The translations under genes were made by a program, and so were the position numbers. The notes below the pieces were generated by a model. The model did no database searches and had not been told where the DNA came from. It saw only the letters and a list, made by a program, of their open reading frames with translations. A DNA stretch of 64,000 nucleotides from Oikopleura dioica (taxonomy: Eukaryota > Chordata > Appendicularia > Copelata > Oikopleuridae), in contig OU015569.1 of NCBI GenBank assembly GCA_907165135.1, forward strand, positions 7,750,501 through 7,814,500. Direction: 5' to 3'. Each line of letters starts with the position of its first letter. Position 1 is the first letter of the stretch. Shown in pieces: positions 11,053 through 27,261 of this stretch.

Positions 11053-11683
11053 TTAAATTCTCTTAAAAACCTTTTTAAATCGATGAATTTAAAGGCTAAT
11101 TTTAAAACTAAGTTAAAAATATTGGCGATGGCACAGAATTGATCAAGAGATAGGAAGGTTTCAATCACAGCTCGAATTAGAAATATATTAGGGATCATTC
11201 GTTTTAGAAGTAAAGCAAAATTGAAGAAGTAAGGAACATGCGGAGAATTAATCGTGGCAATAATTAATCAGAATTAATTAAATTGGCAATTTTGGTTCAC
11301 AAGTAACGGATTCGTATTTGGATCTCGGCCGAGGCTAAATCCTGAAGAAGTCGGCATGATAAATTGAACGAATGGTTTTGAAAGGTTCTCGCAGCCACTG
11401 CAGGGCGGGGGAAGAGGTGAATTGGCGTCAAGGTAATCGGTTATTGTGTGGGATAGTGTCGCGTCCGCGCAGGAACAAGTCACAGTTGAAGAATCCTCGG
11501 AGAAGAGATAAAACCGGCCGGACTCAGCTCCATCGTCTTTTCTCGGCTTTATAATTGCTACGAATGCGCGCGTGAGCTTTCCTCTTCATCGACTACCGAA
11601 GCGATAATTACTCAAGACCTCGTTATCGAAGTTATAACAACGTGCTTTGTAGTCAAAAAATTATATCGTCAAAGATAAAAATT
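11053..11683. other. no gene identified
   Basis: Upstream flank of LYSMD and 3' flank of the next minus-strand piece. AT-rich with short open frames that match nothing recognisable. Likely holds the LYSMD promoter. Confidence 0.4.
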
Positions 11684-12013
11684 TTAGCCGGTTTCTTTCA
11701 TTCCAAATTCCATTGCCTGGAGAAGCGCTTGAACGAGCGCCTGAACTCCTAGTTTGCCATTGCCAGCAACGGCGCTCATCCAAAGCTCCCCACCGCGTAA
11801 AATGAAAATCGGGACTTCCAACGACTCGTCATAATGAATTTCCAGGGTTTCTGTCAGCGAGGACGCTCTTAGGAAAAGATCGGGACTGACGATTGAAGAA
11901 GACTGGGAATCTTTGATCGAGGGAAGGAGAAACTCGCTCTGAGAAAAGACAGAAAGCGTCTTCGTCCAGTAAAAAAGCTTGTCGAGGTGGTGAGCTTTTG
12001 CGCGGTTGATCAA
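11684..12013 (-). CDS. uncharacterised reading frame, possible 3' exon of the upstream gene
   Basis: Open frame without a good ATG (it begins with TTG), ending in LQAMEFGMKETG. It contains FWIRGG-like hydrophobic/acidic mixtures (LEIHYDESLEVPIFILRGG) suggesting a real folded protein, but I do not recognise the family. It probably continues the gene that starts at 12701, with an intron that would contain the TTAA palindrome at 12057-12105. No fully phase-consistent GT-AG join was found, so it could instead be a separate trans-spliced gene. Confidence 0.35.
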   Translation of the reverse strand: MINRAKAHHLDKLFYWTKTLSVFSQSEFLLPSIKDSQSSSIVSPDLFLRASSLTETLEIHYDESLEVPIFILRGGELWMSAVAGNGKLGVQALVQALLQAMEFGMKETG

Positions 12014-12056
12014 TTTTATTGGAGATCGTTAGATTGAGTAATTGATTAATACTTTT

Positions 12057-12105
12057 TTAACCCGTTAACAGGGCACCTCATTTTGCCCTACTGTTAACGG
12101 GTTAA
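12057..12105. repeat. TTAA-flanked palindrome (possible miniature piggyBac-like remnant)
   Basis: TTAACCCGTTAACAGGGCA at the left is mirrored by TGCCCTACTGTTAACGGGTTAA at the right, giving a strong hairpin of 49 nt bounded by TTAA on both sides. TTAA target sites and a CCC next to them are features of piggyBac-type elements, but the length is extremely short. It may be only a stable hairpin in an intron or intergenic spacer. Confidence 0.5.
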
Positions 12106-12117
12106 CAATAAAAGCTC

Positions 12118-12701
12118 TCAAATATAGTACATAAAAATCATAATCGAGGAAGAATCATTTTTATTGCGAAAGTAAAGATGAACAATTCCTGCATGCCTTC
12201 TTTCGCGTGTGGGCTCGCTTAAAACGGCTGCCATCGCCTCCGTGAACTCTTGAACGAGAGTCGACTTCGGCCCAAGAATCGTCAGATCGTGTGACTTCAT
12301 TGCGAAGAATTCGAAAGCCGGCTTCTCCGTCGATGTCAAATTCCAGCTTACAGAAGAAAGCGAACTGCTCGAGGGGCATTCCGGTGAAAACGAAGCGAGG
12401 ACTTCTTTGTAGCTCCTAATGTGATTTTGTCAATTCAAAATTTATTTCAAAATTTACATTTTTTGCTGAGGAGGTGGCAAATAAATTCCAGCTTCCTTCC
12501 GAGCATGGTGTCCGAATGATCTGCTAATAGCGCAAAAGGCGAGCAAGAATAAAACACCGTTCAAAGCTAGAAATGTCCTCGATGGTTTGCTTTCCGAATA
12601 TCGCGTTTTTCCATCAAGGGTTTCATAATCGTACCTATTTTAAATGAAGCATTTAAAAAATAAGAGCATTGTCAAAAATACCCTTTGCCCGTTTTCGCCA
12701 T
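12118..12701 (-). CDS. uncharacterised single-pass membrane protein
   Basis: Begins at ATG 12701 (MAKTGKGYDYETLDGK). Two introns give a consistent frame: exon 12701-12682, exon 12634-12458 and exon 12415 onward; the second intron splits a Met codon. Residues about 26-46 (TFLALNGVLFLLAFCAISRSF) form a membrane helix followed by HHARKEAG and a proline-rich stretch. The third exon reads SYKEVLASFSPEC, then PAFEFFAMKSHDLTILGPKS, and meets TGA at 12120-12118. Family not recognised. An alternative is that the gene ends at an earlier TAA just after exon 2 (giving a 66-residue protein) and that the third exon belongs to another gene. Confidence 0.5.
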
Positions 12702-12716
12702 TGTTCCCCTCTTCTC

Positions 12717-12989
12717 TTAGTTAGTTATGCTTCTGTTTTGCTCAGAAGCGTCAATTTCATCCTGAATCCTTTTGCTTATCGAATTTGTCAAGCGGCGATT
12801 GGAGCTCGTGGGAAAATCTCTGCTTTGGGTGGCGATTGGCGATAAATTTCCCAAGTCGAGGCAGAAGAGCGACGAAGCTGACGAGGCGAAAACGCGCGTT
12901 TCTTTTTTAATTTCGCGAAATCCGCGTAATTTTTTTCGCGGCGGCGGAGTTTGCGCCGCTCGCTGCCCTCGGGCGCAAAGGGCCCCCAC
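12717..12989 (-). CDS. possible end of an upstream gene, weakly supported
   Basis: A frame ending KRIQDEIDASEQNRSITN stops only about 16 nt before the ATG at 12701. If real, this would be an operon-like spacing. Composition is Arg/Ser-rich and no family is recognised. The opposite strand is also open here because of GC-rich sequence. Confidence 0.25.
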   Translation of the reverse strand: MGALCARGQRAAQTPPPRKKLRGFREIKKETRVFASSASSLFCLDLGNLSPIATQSRDFPTSSNRRLTNSISKRIQDEIDASEQNRSITN

Positions 12990-14850
12990 CCACGCAAAGC
13001 GTCTCTCCCAAAGTTGGACTTAGTGCAAAAATCAAACTGTTTATTCTTTTTTGATCGCGGAAATGTGAAAGAAATGATAAGAAAGAAACAATTCATTGAT
13101 TTGGAACATGCACGAAGAGAAAAAATAGAGATCATGGAAGAAGACGTCGAGTCGCAAAGAAAATAATTGAGGAAGAGGAGAAGGCGATCAGACGTGGAAA
13201 CGGAAGGTAATTTGATTGTTCGTTGCTTTTTATGATTGTCGAAAATGAATGTTCCTGACAGTTTGGGGATTTCGATTTATTGCGCTGGGAAAGAAAGGGA
13301 AACGATGCTAGAATGGCGCCACGCACGTACTAATCTAGCGAGATTATTTACTAATCTCTGCCAGGAGCACTCTCTTTCTAGTTATTTATCTGTCGCTAGA
13401 ATTTCTTTAGAAAGTACAGGATAATCAATTTGATTTTGCGCTAGCCCATTTCCATCTTATCTTCGGGCTACTTATTGTCTCTTTTTGATTTAGACTTCGC
13501 CAGTCCAGACAAAATAGCTTGTCGAAAGCACCAATTTTATTACACGCATTTCTCGATTTGTTTTACTCTAATTGATTAGAGCTAATCTTAATTGCCTGAA
13601 TCATTATTTGATGACAAAAGAGGTTTACGGTGGCTTTTTTCGGAGTCGCGTTGTAGAGACTGTTGCTAAAAATATATTTGGGAACTGCTCTCTCCCCATC
13701 ACTTTCGAGACTCAGTAGTGAATGGAACGTGTATTGTTTGTAGTGAACTGGGTCTGGGCTGCAATGAGTCAATCTGTCTAGCAAGTGTCTGGGCGACGGT
13801 TCTTCGAGGGCGAGTACCAGCGCGCGGCTGCAAGGAAGAGGGAGGGGAAAGGGATCAGCTGATCAGGATTTAAGCGGGGCCTATTTGTTGATGGTGGTGG
13901 TGGAGTTTGAGATTGGCTGCGCTTTTGCGTCAAGCTGCTCGGTGTCGGGTTCTAAGGCGTGATTGGTCGGCTGACGAGCTGCTCTGCCCGCTCGCGCGCC
14001 TCAAAGCACTTTTCCCGTCTTTACTGAAGATTTAACACTGAGTGCGTTGAGCAGTTGTTAATAGCAGAGAGTGATTATTATGGTGTTTCCTTGGGACGGA
14101 AAAGGAAAATGGGCGGCGAGCACCGATGCGCAGCAGCGCCACCCCGAGCCGCAATAACAGAATAACGCATATTTCTTTGAATTTTATGTATTCGCTCAGA
14201 AATGCGCCTTTCTCTCTCCCATATCTCGGTCCAAGGTGTCGTCGCTGCACTTTGTCGTTTGTTTTCGCACCTATTGAATCAGAACGCGCCGTACAAGCTG
14301 GACAAAGCTTTTACGAGAAGAGCCAATGTCACATCGTCACAAAAAAGTTCGTCCCCACATCCATCATCAAGGACAAAGAAGGCATTTTCGGAAGGGCTGA
14401 GAGTTCTCTGTTGTTTCTCCTTCCCCTATTTATACTTCCTTGTGAGCGAGTAAACGAGTTTGATAATCCGCGTCTTCTTGTCATCTTCAGTCAACTTTAA
14501 CTGTCTCTCTGTTTAAGACGAGAGTTTCTATTCTGTTTCGAAAGAAATCACCTCGGATGACTCGCATAAATCAAACGATTCGGTTATTTACTATTTCAAG
14601 GAGCTATTTTAACTCTGGTAGATGGACTTGGCCGAAATTTATTATTTTGCAAAGGTCATCGACACGAGAAATTCAACGAAACTCAGCTTCAGCAACGATT
14701 AAATTACATAACTCAAATTTATAAGATTTTGTACTCGCCTTAGCTAGGTGACAAAGTAGCCCGATGATTCGTCTCTTACTCGCTATGAGTGCATAGGAAC
14801 TCCCTTCTTAATCGTGGATAATAAAGATTCTGTTGTAGCACGACGAGGAC
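12990..14850. other. no confident gene; divergent promoter region likely
   Basis: Several short frames exist on both strands (for example a Glu/Arg-rich stretch near 13040-13200), but none has a recognisable domain or a coherent exon chain. A locally GC-rich patch occurs around 13800-14150. The region separates the minus-strand block from the plus-strand EAF and MARK genes and probably contains their promoters. Confidence 0.4.
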
Positions 14851-15819
14851 ATGTCTATTTTTCTCCGCGACGGAAGTTAGAATTATACTAAAACGAGAAT
14901 TTTTACAAGAAATCAACACTGAGAAGCGAGAGCTGCACATAAAACTGCCAAAAAAGAAAGATGATTCCTATGAACCTATCGTCTTTTCCGGTTTTAAAAC
15001 AATTATCTAGCTCTGAGTGGTTAATTAAATATATTTTAGGGGAGTTTCGGCAACAGGAGGGGAAGCAGTGCCTGATCATCGTTGATAAGCAAACCGGACA
15101 GATCACGCTGGAGAAAGTCACTTCCAAAAGTCTGGTCGGGCTGACACGAGAAACCGTCATTGAAAAAATCCACTTCAAGGATAAGGAGACTCCTCGCGTG
15201 CCGACACCCGATCAGGCTTCGAATCGCTCTGAGCCCAAGCGATTAAAATTAGGTTCGTAATGGATCCTCTAAATTAAATTTTCAATTTATCGAAACTACA
15301 CTCCATCCAGTAACCCATATCGACGTGCCCAAATGACGAGTATTTTCAGAAGAAGAAGCGTACTCCCGCGATCCTACGCCGAAGAATGTGGAATCCCCGC
15401 CGGACATAATCTTCCCTTCAAACGGCAAAGAAAACATGCCTATATCTGGTTAGTCTTTCGTTCCGCTAACATGAGACTGGGCGCGATAGAAAGCTGGAGA
15501 CAAATCTGTTCAGATATGACCACATCTGGCACGAGCGACGAGAGCTCTGATGAAGAGAACTCAGATAAGAGATCGTCTGAAGATTCCGACGACTCATCGG
15601 ACGACTCTTCCGACGGGACTTCAAACGCTTCTGATCCACTGGAGGACCTAATCGCCGCACCGAATTCCACTACCTTCCAGGAAAAGATGACATTTTACTA
15701 TCTGAACATATTTTCCTCTGAGTCACTAGTTTTTGTCAATTTATCGAAAGCCCAACCAAGGAGACCTGCAATTCGGACAGATTGGGCTCGACTTGTCCGA
15801 GAATTCCGAGTCTGACTGA
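14851..15819 (+). CDS. EAF: ELL-associated factor (EAF1/2-like)
   Basis: Transcription elongation cofactor that partners ELL in the super elongation complex. Six exons share one frame: 14851-14875, 14910-14990, 15040-15252, 15350-15448, 15490-15680 and 15751-15819; 225 residues, against about 268 in human EAF1. The N-terminal EAF domain matches the family (ELHIKLPKKK..., CLIIVDKQTGQITLEKV). A Ser/Asp-rich middle (SDESSDEENSDK...) and the C-terminal LQFGQIGLDLSENSESD parallel the acidic end of vertebrate EAF (DLQLSESGSDSDD). The fifth intron (15681-15750) begins GA and ends AG. No GT alternative restores the frame, so it is a non-canonical GA-AG intron. The N-terminus is slightly short, so an upstream exon is possible. 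Confidence 0.88.
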
Positions 15820-16029
15820 AGCGACAAACTCAACGGCAATTTCAACATTGACACAAGCCTGAATTATATAGTTATTTCTTCTCAAAACCCTACTGATCAC
15901 TTCAATCACAGATTGTGCAATACTCAATCATTGGATGCAATATCAATCCGCATGAGACTAACTTGAGCTTGTTTTAGCCTGGAAACCCAAAAGTGAAAGT
16001 TCCTACAAATACACACACCCGTCAGGGTT

Positions 16030-20428
<4,399 letters not shown>

Positions 20429-22559
20429 AAAAACACTTTCTCTCACTCTCTTGATCTGAACTTGTATGATAAATGATGTGAACAACCTGTATGTCATAAC
20501 AACAAGTCGGATATCATACTGTATGATATGGTTTGCTGGGAACTCGATTGATTACAACTTCAAATTTCAACTTCGAATCAAATCAGCCTCCCCCAAAAAT
20601 GGCCCTATCCAGTCCTTCTACCAGACCTTTCTCTACTACTGAATCTATCACTACTACACTACTTACCACACAAGTCCGTCTTACTTGTAACAACGACATC
20701 AAACCAGAAGTCGAAATACACCCTTCGACAAGGCATTTCAAAGTTCATTATTTTTAGTGTCAATTATTTCGTCACCTTCGAATAATTTATTCTGGACCAG
20801 AATTTTTGCTAATTGACAATACCAATAAGTAGCGATCAAAGATCTTATACAAAAGCAATTCTCTTTTAATAAATGCGTAAAGAGCGCAAAACGCACTCCC
20901 ATTGAAGAACATCTATTGAAATATATTGTTTTCAACTCAACTAGGAATCGTTCTGTTCATAAAATTGTAATTTGTAAATATTTTGACGGTGTGCATTTTA
21001 CTAGTTCTAGTCCTGAAGACGCTTCTCAAGCTGGGTTTCTCGTAGCTATACATTCGTGATTGCAAATCAATAGCAACTCATACTGGTTATCTGCAGGTCC
21101 TCTTCTTCCCAAGCATATACATTGATACTACTTTTCAACAGCCAAACAACTCTCTTGTCGACGTATACAGCATATCTTCACTGAAAGATCATTTTGCTCC
21201 TGGACCTCACGCATAGCCGCAGGGCGGTTACTTCAGCTTTAAGGTTATGATTTTCGGTTAAAACTTTAATTTCAAACGTACGGATGCTTATTATCAGTAT
21301 GTGGCTGTGTCTCACGAACGCGTTTAATGAACTCGACTATCGTCTCGAAATTGCCTGGTTGTCTTAACATCCCTACAAGTGAATATACACATGAGTTCCA
21401 TGCTTCCTAATACTTCATTTTTTATACAAAATACGTTTTTGTAAGTAGTGTCGTCGTTCTCCTGCTGCGATTTCGAGCTTATTAATTATTGACAGAGGTT
21501 CTTTTCAACATTTCCTATTCTAGCGATGGCTTTTCCCTACGTGCCTTTATCCCAAAAAGCTCCTTTTTCCCCGAAAATAAAACTAGAATAATACATCTAT
21601 TCGTACATTTTCCACTTTTACATTTTTCATCACTGACCTGACTGACTCTCTTTTTGTTCTTACTTTTCTTTTTGTTTATATATATCTAGCGAAGCTTTCC
21701 GTCTTTTGCTCATTTATATTTTGCAAACAATTTCGCGCGTTTTTTTTTAAATTATTTTTTTTATTATTAAAAAAAACTATCTTCGTTTTATTCGTTTTAG
21801 ATTTTATTTTTACTCTTTCACATATCTCGATGTTATTAATTTTGTAACGGCTTCCTCTGACAAATTTGGACATTTCATAAATTCAGTGGAGATGATATAA
21901 AAATGCGGAACTAGCCTTAACAATCTATTCCTAATTAGTTTTGGCGGGATCTTCATCTGTCACCGGTACCTCATTTACTGTAGTTCTTATTTTGCCGTCG
22001 ATGATTCCCCGCGGCCCTTATTCGACCACCTATCTAGGTGAAACTTTCTTTGAATTTCCTTTCCTGGTACGCGAATATCACTACTGATTATTGCTTAAGT
22101 TTAAATCACCTCCTACTCCCTCTGCTCTGTTCCCTGGTTAAGTGATTAGCGATTATTTATTTATTCTTTTCTAACGGCTGGTCCGTGGCCTTCTCACCAC
22201 AATTGAACTTGTCTACAAAACTAGGACTCGCAACAGATTTTCAGTCTGTTCTAAATCTGTTTTAAACTTTCGAGTGTCAACCAACATTCAACTGTAAAAA
22301 CATACCAAGAATAACTACGAAAGAACGCACCGCTAATCCAAAGTTTTTCTTTAGCCATGATTTTAAAATTACAGCTTTTACCACTCAATAAATTCATCGT
22401 CTGCAGCATGGCTGTCGATTTCGAGTCCTTTGAAATCGACAGCCATGGTCTGCAGAGACAAACACTACCAATGCGTTTAAACGAGGTTTTGTCTTTGATT
22501 CTGTTTTCCTCTAATAGAAAAGAGCTGACTGATCATCCGTTACTTATTACAGATCAAGA
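20429..22559. other. intergenic region, no gene recognised
   Basis: AT-rich stretch with poly-T and poly-A runs and only short frames. It holds the 3' end of MARK and, near 22401-22455, a strong palindrome. No repeat family was recognised. Confidence 0.5.
22401..22455. repeat. perfect hairpin-forming palindrome
   Basis: A 16-nt arm at 22407-22422 (CATGGCTGTCGATTTC) has an exact reverse complement at 22432-22447, separated by a 9-nt loop. Outer CTGCAG hexamers (22401-22406 and 22450-22455) extend the stem with a 2-nt bulge. It lies about 105 bp before the ARMH1 start codon, in likely promoter or 5' leader DNA. Confidence 0.8.
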
Positions 22560-23933
22560 ATGCCGACGACATTGACGGAGATTCTTGAAAGATGGGATGG
22601 TAGTACTGGCGAGCACAGAAAAAACATACTCAAGGAATGGTCTCTTTCGTAACTTTGGAGCTTTTTTGAAGCGAATCAACACGGTCGAGAATTGTAAATC
22701 TAATCTCCAGATAGTGACCTTCAGTGGAGCGCTTTATCAACATCTCAAAGGATCTAACAGCAGCAGACATTGAAAATGAGCTGGGTTCGTGCGCGCATTT
22801 AATGTTCGCCCGACTAGTGGCCAACTTTCGCATGCGATATACGAAGGGCAACTGTAAAATGATTCTCATCGCAATCAGTCGCTTTATTCATCCAGTCGGT
22901 GGACTCGAGTTTGTTGACGAGCTTCTGGATTCAGCCGCCATCTTAACCGTGCTAGAGATGATCTCCCTGAAGAAGACATCGGATGAAGACAGAATCCAAG
23001 GCGTCGATCTTTTGCAGTGTATCTCCGAAAACGGCATTCAGGCGAAAGGTTTGCATCCTCTGCCGGCGGCAATCTGTTCTTAATTCTGCTTCCAGAAATT
23101 CTCTGCAAATCCGGTTGCATTCGCGTTATCTGCGAAGCATTGGCAGTGACCGAGAATGCTGAACTTGTTGAAAAAAGCCACAAGTTGTTGGTGGGTATCT
23201 CTACTGGCAACCCAAAGTATCTTTCACACGTGTATCGGGCTTTTATCGCACTTCTTCCATGTGACTCGCCAGGCGCCGTTCATCTAGCGCTGCGTATGTT
23301 ACGCTCTGTTCAGTACGAAGTGGAACCCATTAAAGAAATAGCAGCGCCGCTAATACAATACGGATTTGGTTCGATGCATGGAGAAATTCGCTACGAAGCT
23401 CGTCATTTGGCTCTCGACCTTCTGAAGACTGATATTGCTCCGCATATTTACCAGGCGATTTATAAGGCAATGATAGACTGCGAAGAGTGGATTACCATCA
23501 ATTTCGTCAGGTAAAAAGGGCTGTTAATGCCGTCCAATCGTAAATTCAGACAAGGCAGGCCTGTGCTGTCAAGATGATCGATGAAATCCTGATGACTTTC
23601 CCGGAAGAACATCTTCAAAAAGTGCTCGTCGAAAAATGCATTATCGGGAGACTTTTACTCACGCTAGCTTGCGTCAAATACAAGGAAACACAGAAAAACT
23701 CAGCTCTTGCGTTATCAACGCTGGCCATCCGTATACCATCTGGTTTGATCGCTTACGTCGTAATTTGCGATCAGTTGAAATTTTAAGTAACGCCTGTAAT
23801 AACCAGCTCTCTCGGTACTCTCGCGGAACATTTCCCAGACGATGCAAAAATGATCTTCACAAAGATGACGGAAGACGAGGCAGAAGCTATACGCACAATT
23901 GGAAAAGGCATGCTCGAGGGACAGCAATTGTAG
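22560..23933 (+). CDS. ARMH1: armadillo-like helical protein (ARMH1-like)
   Basis: Starts MPTTLTEILERWDGSTG at 22560. Following pieces read ERFINISKDLTAADIENELGS and LVANFRMRYTKGNC, then NPKYLSHVYRAFIALLPCDSPGA, which is very close to human ARMH1 ([21 protein letters not shown]). The last exon ends KMTEDEAEAIRTIGKGM..QQL and TAG at 23931-23933. The alpha-helical armadillo-like repeats suggest a scaffold; vertebrate ARMH1 function is poorly defined. The first splice junction (about 22640-22720) could not be given a phase-consistent GT donor by eye, so it may use a non-canonical site. Confidence 0.82.
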
Positions 23934-24181
23934 TAAAATTTCCTACTGAAAAGGAAATCAGTAATATCTCCTATTTTCTATATTCTGAAACTATATTTTT
24001 GATATATATTCTATTTTTATATAAAATAAACAGAGGAAAATGTGTATATCAGAGAACGCTTCTTCGATTTATAGAGTTTTGCTTTTGGGAATCCTAATTT
24101 CAGGATAACCAGGCGGAATCTGAAAAACCGCAGAAGAAGAAAGAGTATTTTTGCTATGCTTAAAACACTACTTCTTTCAGA

Positions 24182-25597
24182 ATGAGTCGTCCTTTAAGCC
24201 ACAACGACAGTGGTACGTCGGTTGTTGTCGATTTTGGCTCGCATACTGTGAGGTAGATAATTCGTATTGTTTTGATGTTATCTTATAATTGAGGGCTGGA
24301 TACTCGGGAGAAGAACTGCCCAAACATGTACCATATAATTTTGTCGGTGAAGTGGAAGTCGATGGTAAGTCAAATCGCTATTGCGGCGACTCGGCTCAAT
24401 ACGTCCGGGATCCCAACATTACCATCGGCCGACCAATGGAGAATGGAGTTGTAAAAGACTGGGACCTATTCGATAGTATGCTTAGCTACACACTACATCT
24501 CTTCTGGGCGCATGCAGATGCAGCGGAGTTACCGTTTCTCTTTACAGAAGCTGCTTGGGCTCCGCCAGAAGACAGAAAAAAATTGGCGGAGCTCATATTC
24601 GAGAAAAATCATATCCCGGCTACATATTTTGCCAAGAGTCAAGTCTGTTCTGCTTTCGCAAACGGGAAGTCAACAGCCTTAGTTGTTGATTCTGGGGCAA
24701 CGCATACGTCTGTCGTGCCTGTTATTGATGGATTGGTACTCAAGAAATCGATAAAACAAAACGACATGGGCGCACAATATGTTCAAAAATGCGTTGAACG
24801 TTTCGCTGAGAAGAAAGGCATCGACCTAGCTGTCCGACAGGAAATAGAGTCTAAAGAAAAAGTTCATCCTGGAGAAAAACCTAAATTTGTAAAGCAAACC
24901 CATAAGTGTTACAGCAGATCATGGCTCAGCCAACAGGTGAAGAGACTTCTCTGATCAAAAATTAATAACTTTTAATAGAAAGAACAACTTCTTGAGGACT
25001 GTGTTAAACACTTCGTCAGCATTCCTGTTTCCCAAGCTGATGTTCTCGAAGATAACCAAGAAAATAAAACTGTGAAAGAGTACGAATTTCCTACAGGGTA
25101 TACACATATTTTTGGTACCGACAGATTGGGGATCGCCGAAAGCCTTTTTGTTCCGCAAGGTGACTGTCAACATTTTCGACAATAGAAAAAAGACCAGTTA
25201 TTCTAGATGATAGATCATGCGTAACTTCTCTTGTGAAAGCAAGTGTAAACTCATGTGATCCTGATTTGCGACCAACACTCATGTCTGGATGTATATTGGC
25301 GGGTGGGAACACTTTGATTGAAGGTTATGGAGAGCGATTAATATATGAGATGCAAAAGAAGAACGCACCCACACTCAAATTCAGAGTTAGTAACTCAAGC
25401 AAAAGCTCTCACATCGAGTGGGAACGACAATTTTCGTAAGCTGAAATTTCTTCATTTCGATTTCTAACTTCTTATTACGCAGCTCTTGGACTGGAGCATC
25501 AATTCTGTCCTCGCTAGCGACTGTTAACGACCTTTGGATATGCAGAAAACAGTATGAAGAAGAAGGAATGCGAATTTTAGACAGAAAATGCCACTAG
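24182..25597 (+). CDS. ACTL6: actin-like protein 6 (BAF53 / Arp4)
   Basis: Nuclear actin-related protein, subunit of SWI/SNF (BAF), INO80 and TIP60-type chromatin complexes. The first exon (MSRPLSHNDSGTSVVVDFGSHTVR) carries the actin phosphate-1 loop equivalent. The main exon from about 24292 includes RPMENGVVKDWDLFDSML, AFANGKSTALVVDSGATHTSVVPV and an Arp4-like insert. Later exons contain LMSGCILAGGNTLIEGYGER and SSWTGASILSSLATVNDLWI, and the protein ends DRKCH, comparable to ERKCP in human ACTL6A. Stop TAG 25595-25597. Several introns of about 40-60 nt; the middle exon limits are approximate. Confidence 0.92.
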
Positions 25598-25695
25598 TAT
25601 CTTTATTCTCAACCTATCCTCACACTGCCCTTCATTTAAACATGTATTTAATTCTCACGTAGTTTTACAGGAACCTTTTAAGAACCCGCACTTTT

Positions 25696-26571
25696 ATGTC
25701 TACAGGCGAAGGCGATCAGCGCCCTTTAATCGCCGAATTCGACGAGCGCGACTCGGTTAGCTACGAAGAATTCGGCGGCACTCAAGACTACGTTAACTGT
25801 CCCACTTGCCAAGGCACTGGCAGGATATCCAGGTGGTGTCTCTTTTTCACTTTCGAATTATACATAAAAAAGCTCGACTTCCCAACAACTTGTGGCGCTC
25901 ATTCCATATGACGACGATAGGCTCAAACCAAAAAAGACTGCCATGTATGTTACTCTTGCAATAAGCGGCGCGGTCTTCGTTTGTGGTCTCATCGCCGGTA
26001 TGCTTGTCTACTTTATGATGCCAAGGCCTGTCGAAATCAACATGATCGGGGTAAAATAGAATCTTCAACCGGGAAATAGTCACGCAAACATTTAGCTGGA
26101 ACGAACGGGCGCTGATTTTAATCCTGAAACGAATTCCTTGGCGATGAATTTTACGATTCCATTGTTAGCAAAAAACCCAAACTATTCGAATGCGAACTTG
26201 ACATCGACCGACGGCACCGTCAGCTTTATGACATCTCAAGTGGGAAAAGTAAAGGACAAGCGGTTTCACATTTTACCGTCGAGAACGACGGAATCTTGGC
26301 AGAATGTGACAACGACTATTATCTTCGACCAGTCGAATCATCTTCAGTGGATTTACGAGTGGTGCCAAGTAGGCGCGACGAAGGTACTAGTTGTCGTTTT
26401 AAGAAGAAATTCCATGAAATTATTTAGATTCTTTCACTAACAATACATATAAATGCGAATGTAACGGTTCGCGGAACTGTGCAGCAAACAGCCATCCAAC
26501 AGCTTTGCTACGTTTCGTGCGATCCAGAGAACAGGGACAGCCGATCCAACTGTAACTACTCACCTTTTTGA
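25696..26571 (+). CDS. TMEM106: TMEM106-family lysosomal membrane protein
   Basis: Type II membrane protein of late endosomes and lysosomes. The cytosolic N-terminus has the hallmark CPTCQGTGRISR, followed by ELVALIPYDDDRLKPKKT, then one membrane helix (LAISGAVFVCGLIAGMLVYFM). The lumenal domain has several N-glycosylation sequons (NFTI, NLTS, NVTT) and a late cysteine pair near the C-terminus (CYVSCDPENR). Stop TGA 26569-26571. Short introns fall after the zinc motif and within the lumenal part. Only 98 bp separate it from ACTL6, and SRP14 follows after 150 bp on the same strand, so this could be part of a polycistronic unit. Confidence 0.93.
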
Positions 26572-26721
26572 GATTGATTAATCTTTATTGGCCCTCACTT
26601 ATAATCGGACTCTGTGTCTCCGAATTCCAAACTCTTTCCCTATGTACAGTTCAATGAGACAATTTCTTCATCATTCTACTTCTTTTTCAAAGGAAAGCTT
26701 TTTTCAGAGGTTTTGCCGATA

Positions 26722-27261
26722 ATGGTCTTTGTCGAAAGGGAAAAGTTCCTTCACTCTATGAACCGTATGTTCCAGAACAATCGAGAGGGGACTGTACGAA
26801 TGTCGGTGAAGCCATACGATGGACAGGACAGGCCAATGCCTAAAGATGGAAGCAAAAAGAAGTGGACAAGTGAAAAGCTAGTCCTTATAAGGGTAACATC
26901 GATATGAATTATGTAACATAATTTATGTTTCTAGAGCTTTATTATTGTTCCCTGTTGCGGAATTACTTTTTGCCCTTTATTCAGTATGAATTAAGTTATT
27001 GATAAGCACTCCTCGTATGAGTTTTGTTGTACACCAGTATTGTTGAACTCAAATCTGATGTGTTTTGATAAATATTCGCTGTATCTCTAGAACAACATTT
27101 GCTTTTAGTTGACGTCGGAGAAGGAAAAAATTTCTACTGTGGTAGATGAAGAAAATATGGGCGATTTTTCTGTAGAGTACTGTAAACAACTTAGATCGAA
27201 CATGAACTGCCTCCCCAAAAGACCGACTCAGAAAAAGAAGAAGAAGACGACAGACAACTAG
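26722..27261 (+). CDS. SRP14: signal recognition particle 14 kDa subunit
   Basis: Binds the Alu domain of SRP RNA with SRP9 and mediates elongation arrest. The start is ATG 26722 (MVFVEREKFLHSMNRMFQ), which matches the family N-terminus; upstream sequence is non-coding. Exon 1 continues VRMSVKPYDGQDRPMPKDG. After an intron of about 217 nt the second exon reads KEKISTVVDEEN...EYCKQLRSNM, with a basic tail of lysines, and TAG at 27259-27261. An acceptor-like TTTTTTCAG ends at 26707, 14 nt before the ATG, and could be a trans-splice site. Confidence 0.93.

Noticed and set aside
14126-14500. Plus-strand frame of 124 residues before EAF
   Set aside because: No domain, overlapping frames in other phases, and composition follows the local GC patch; kept as promoter DNA.
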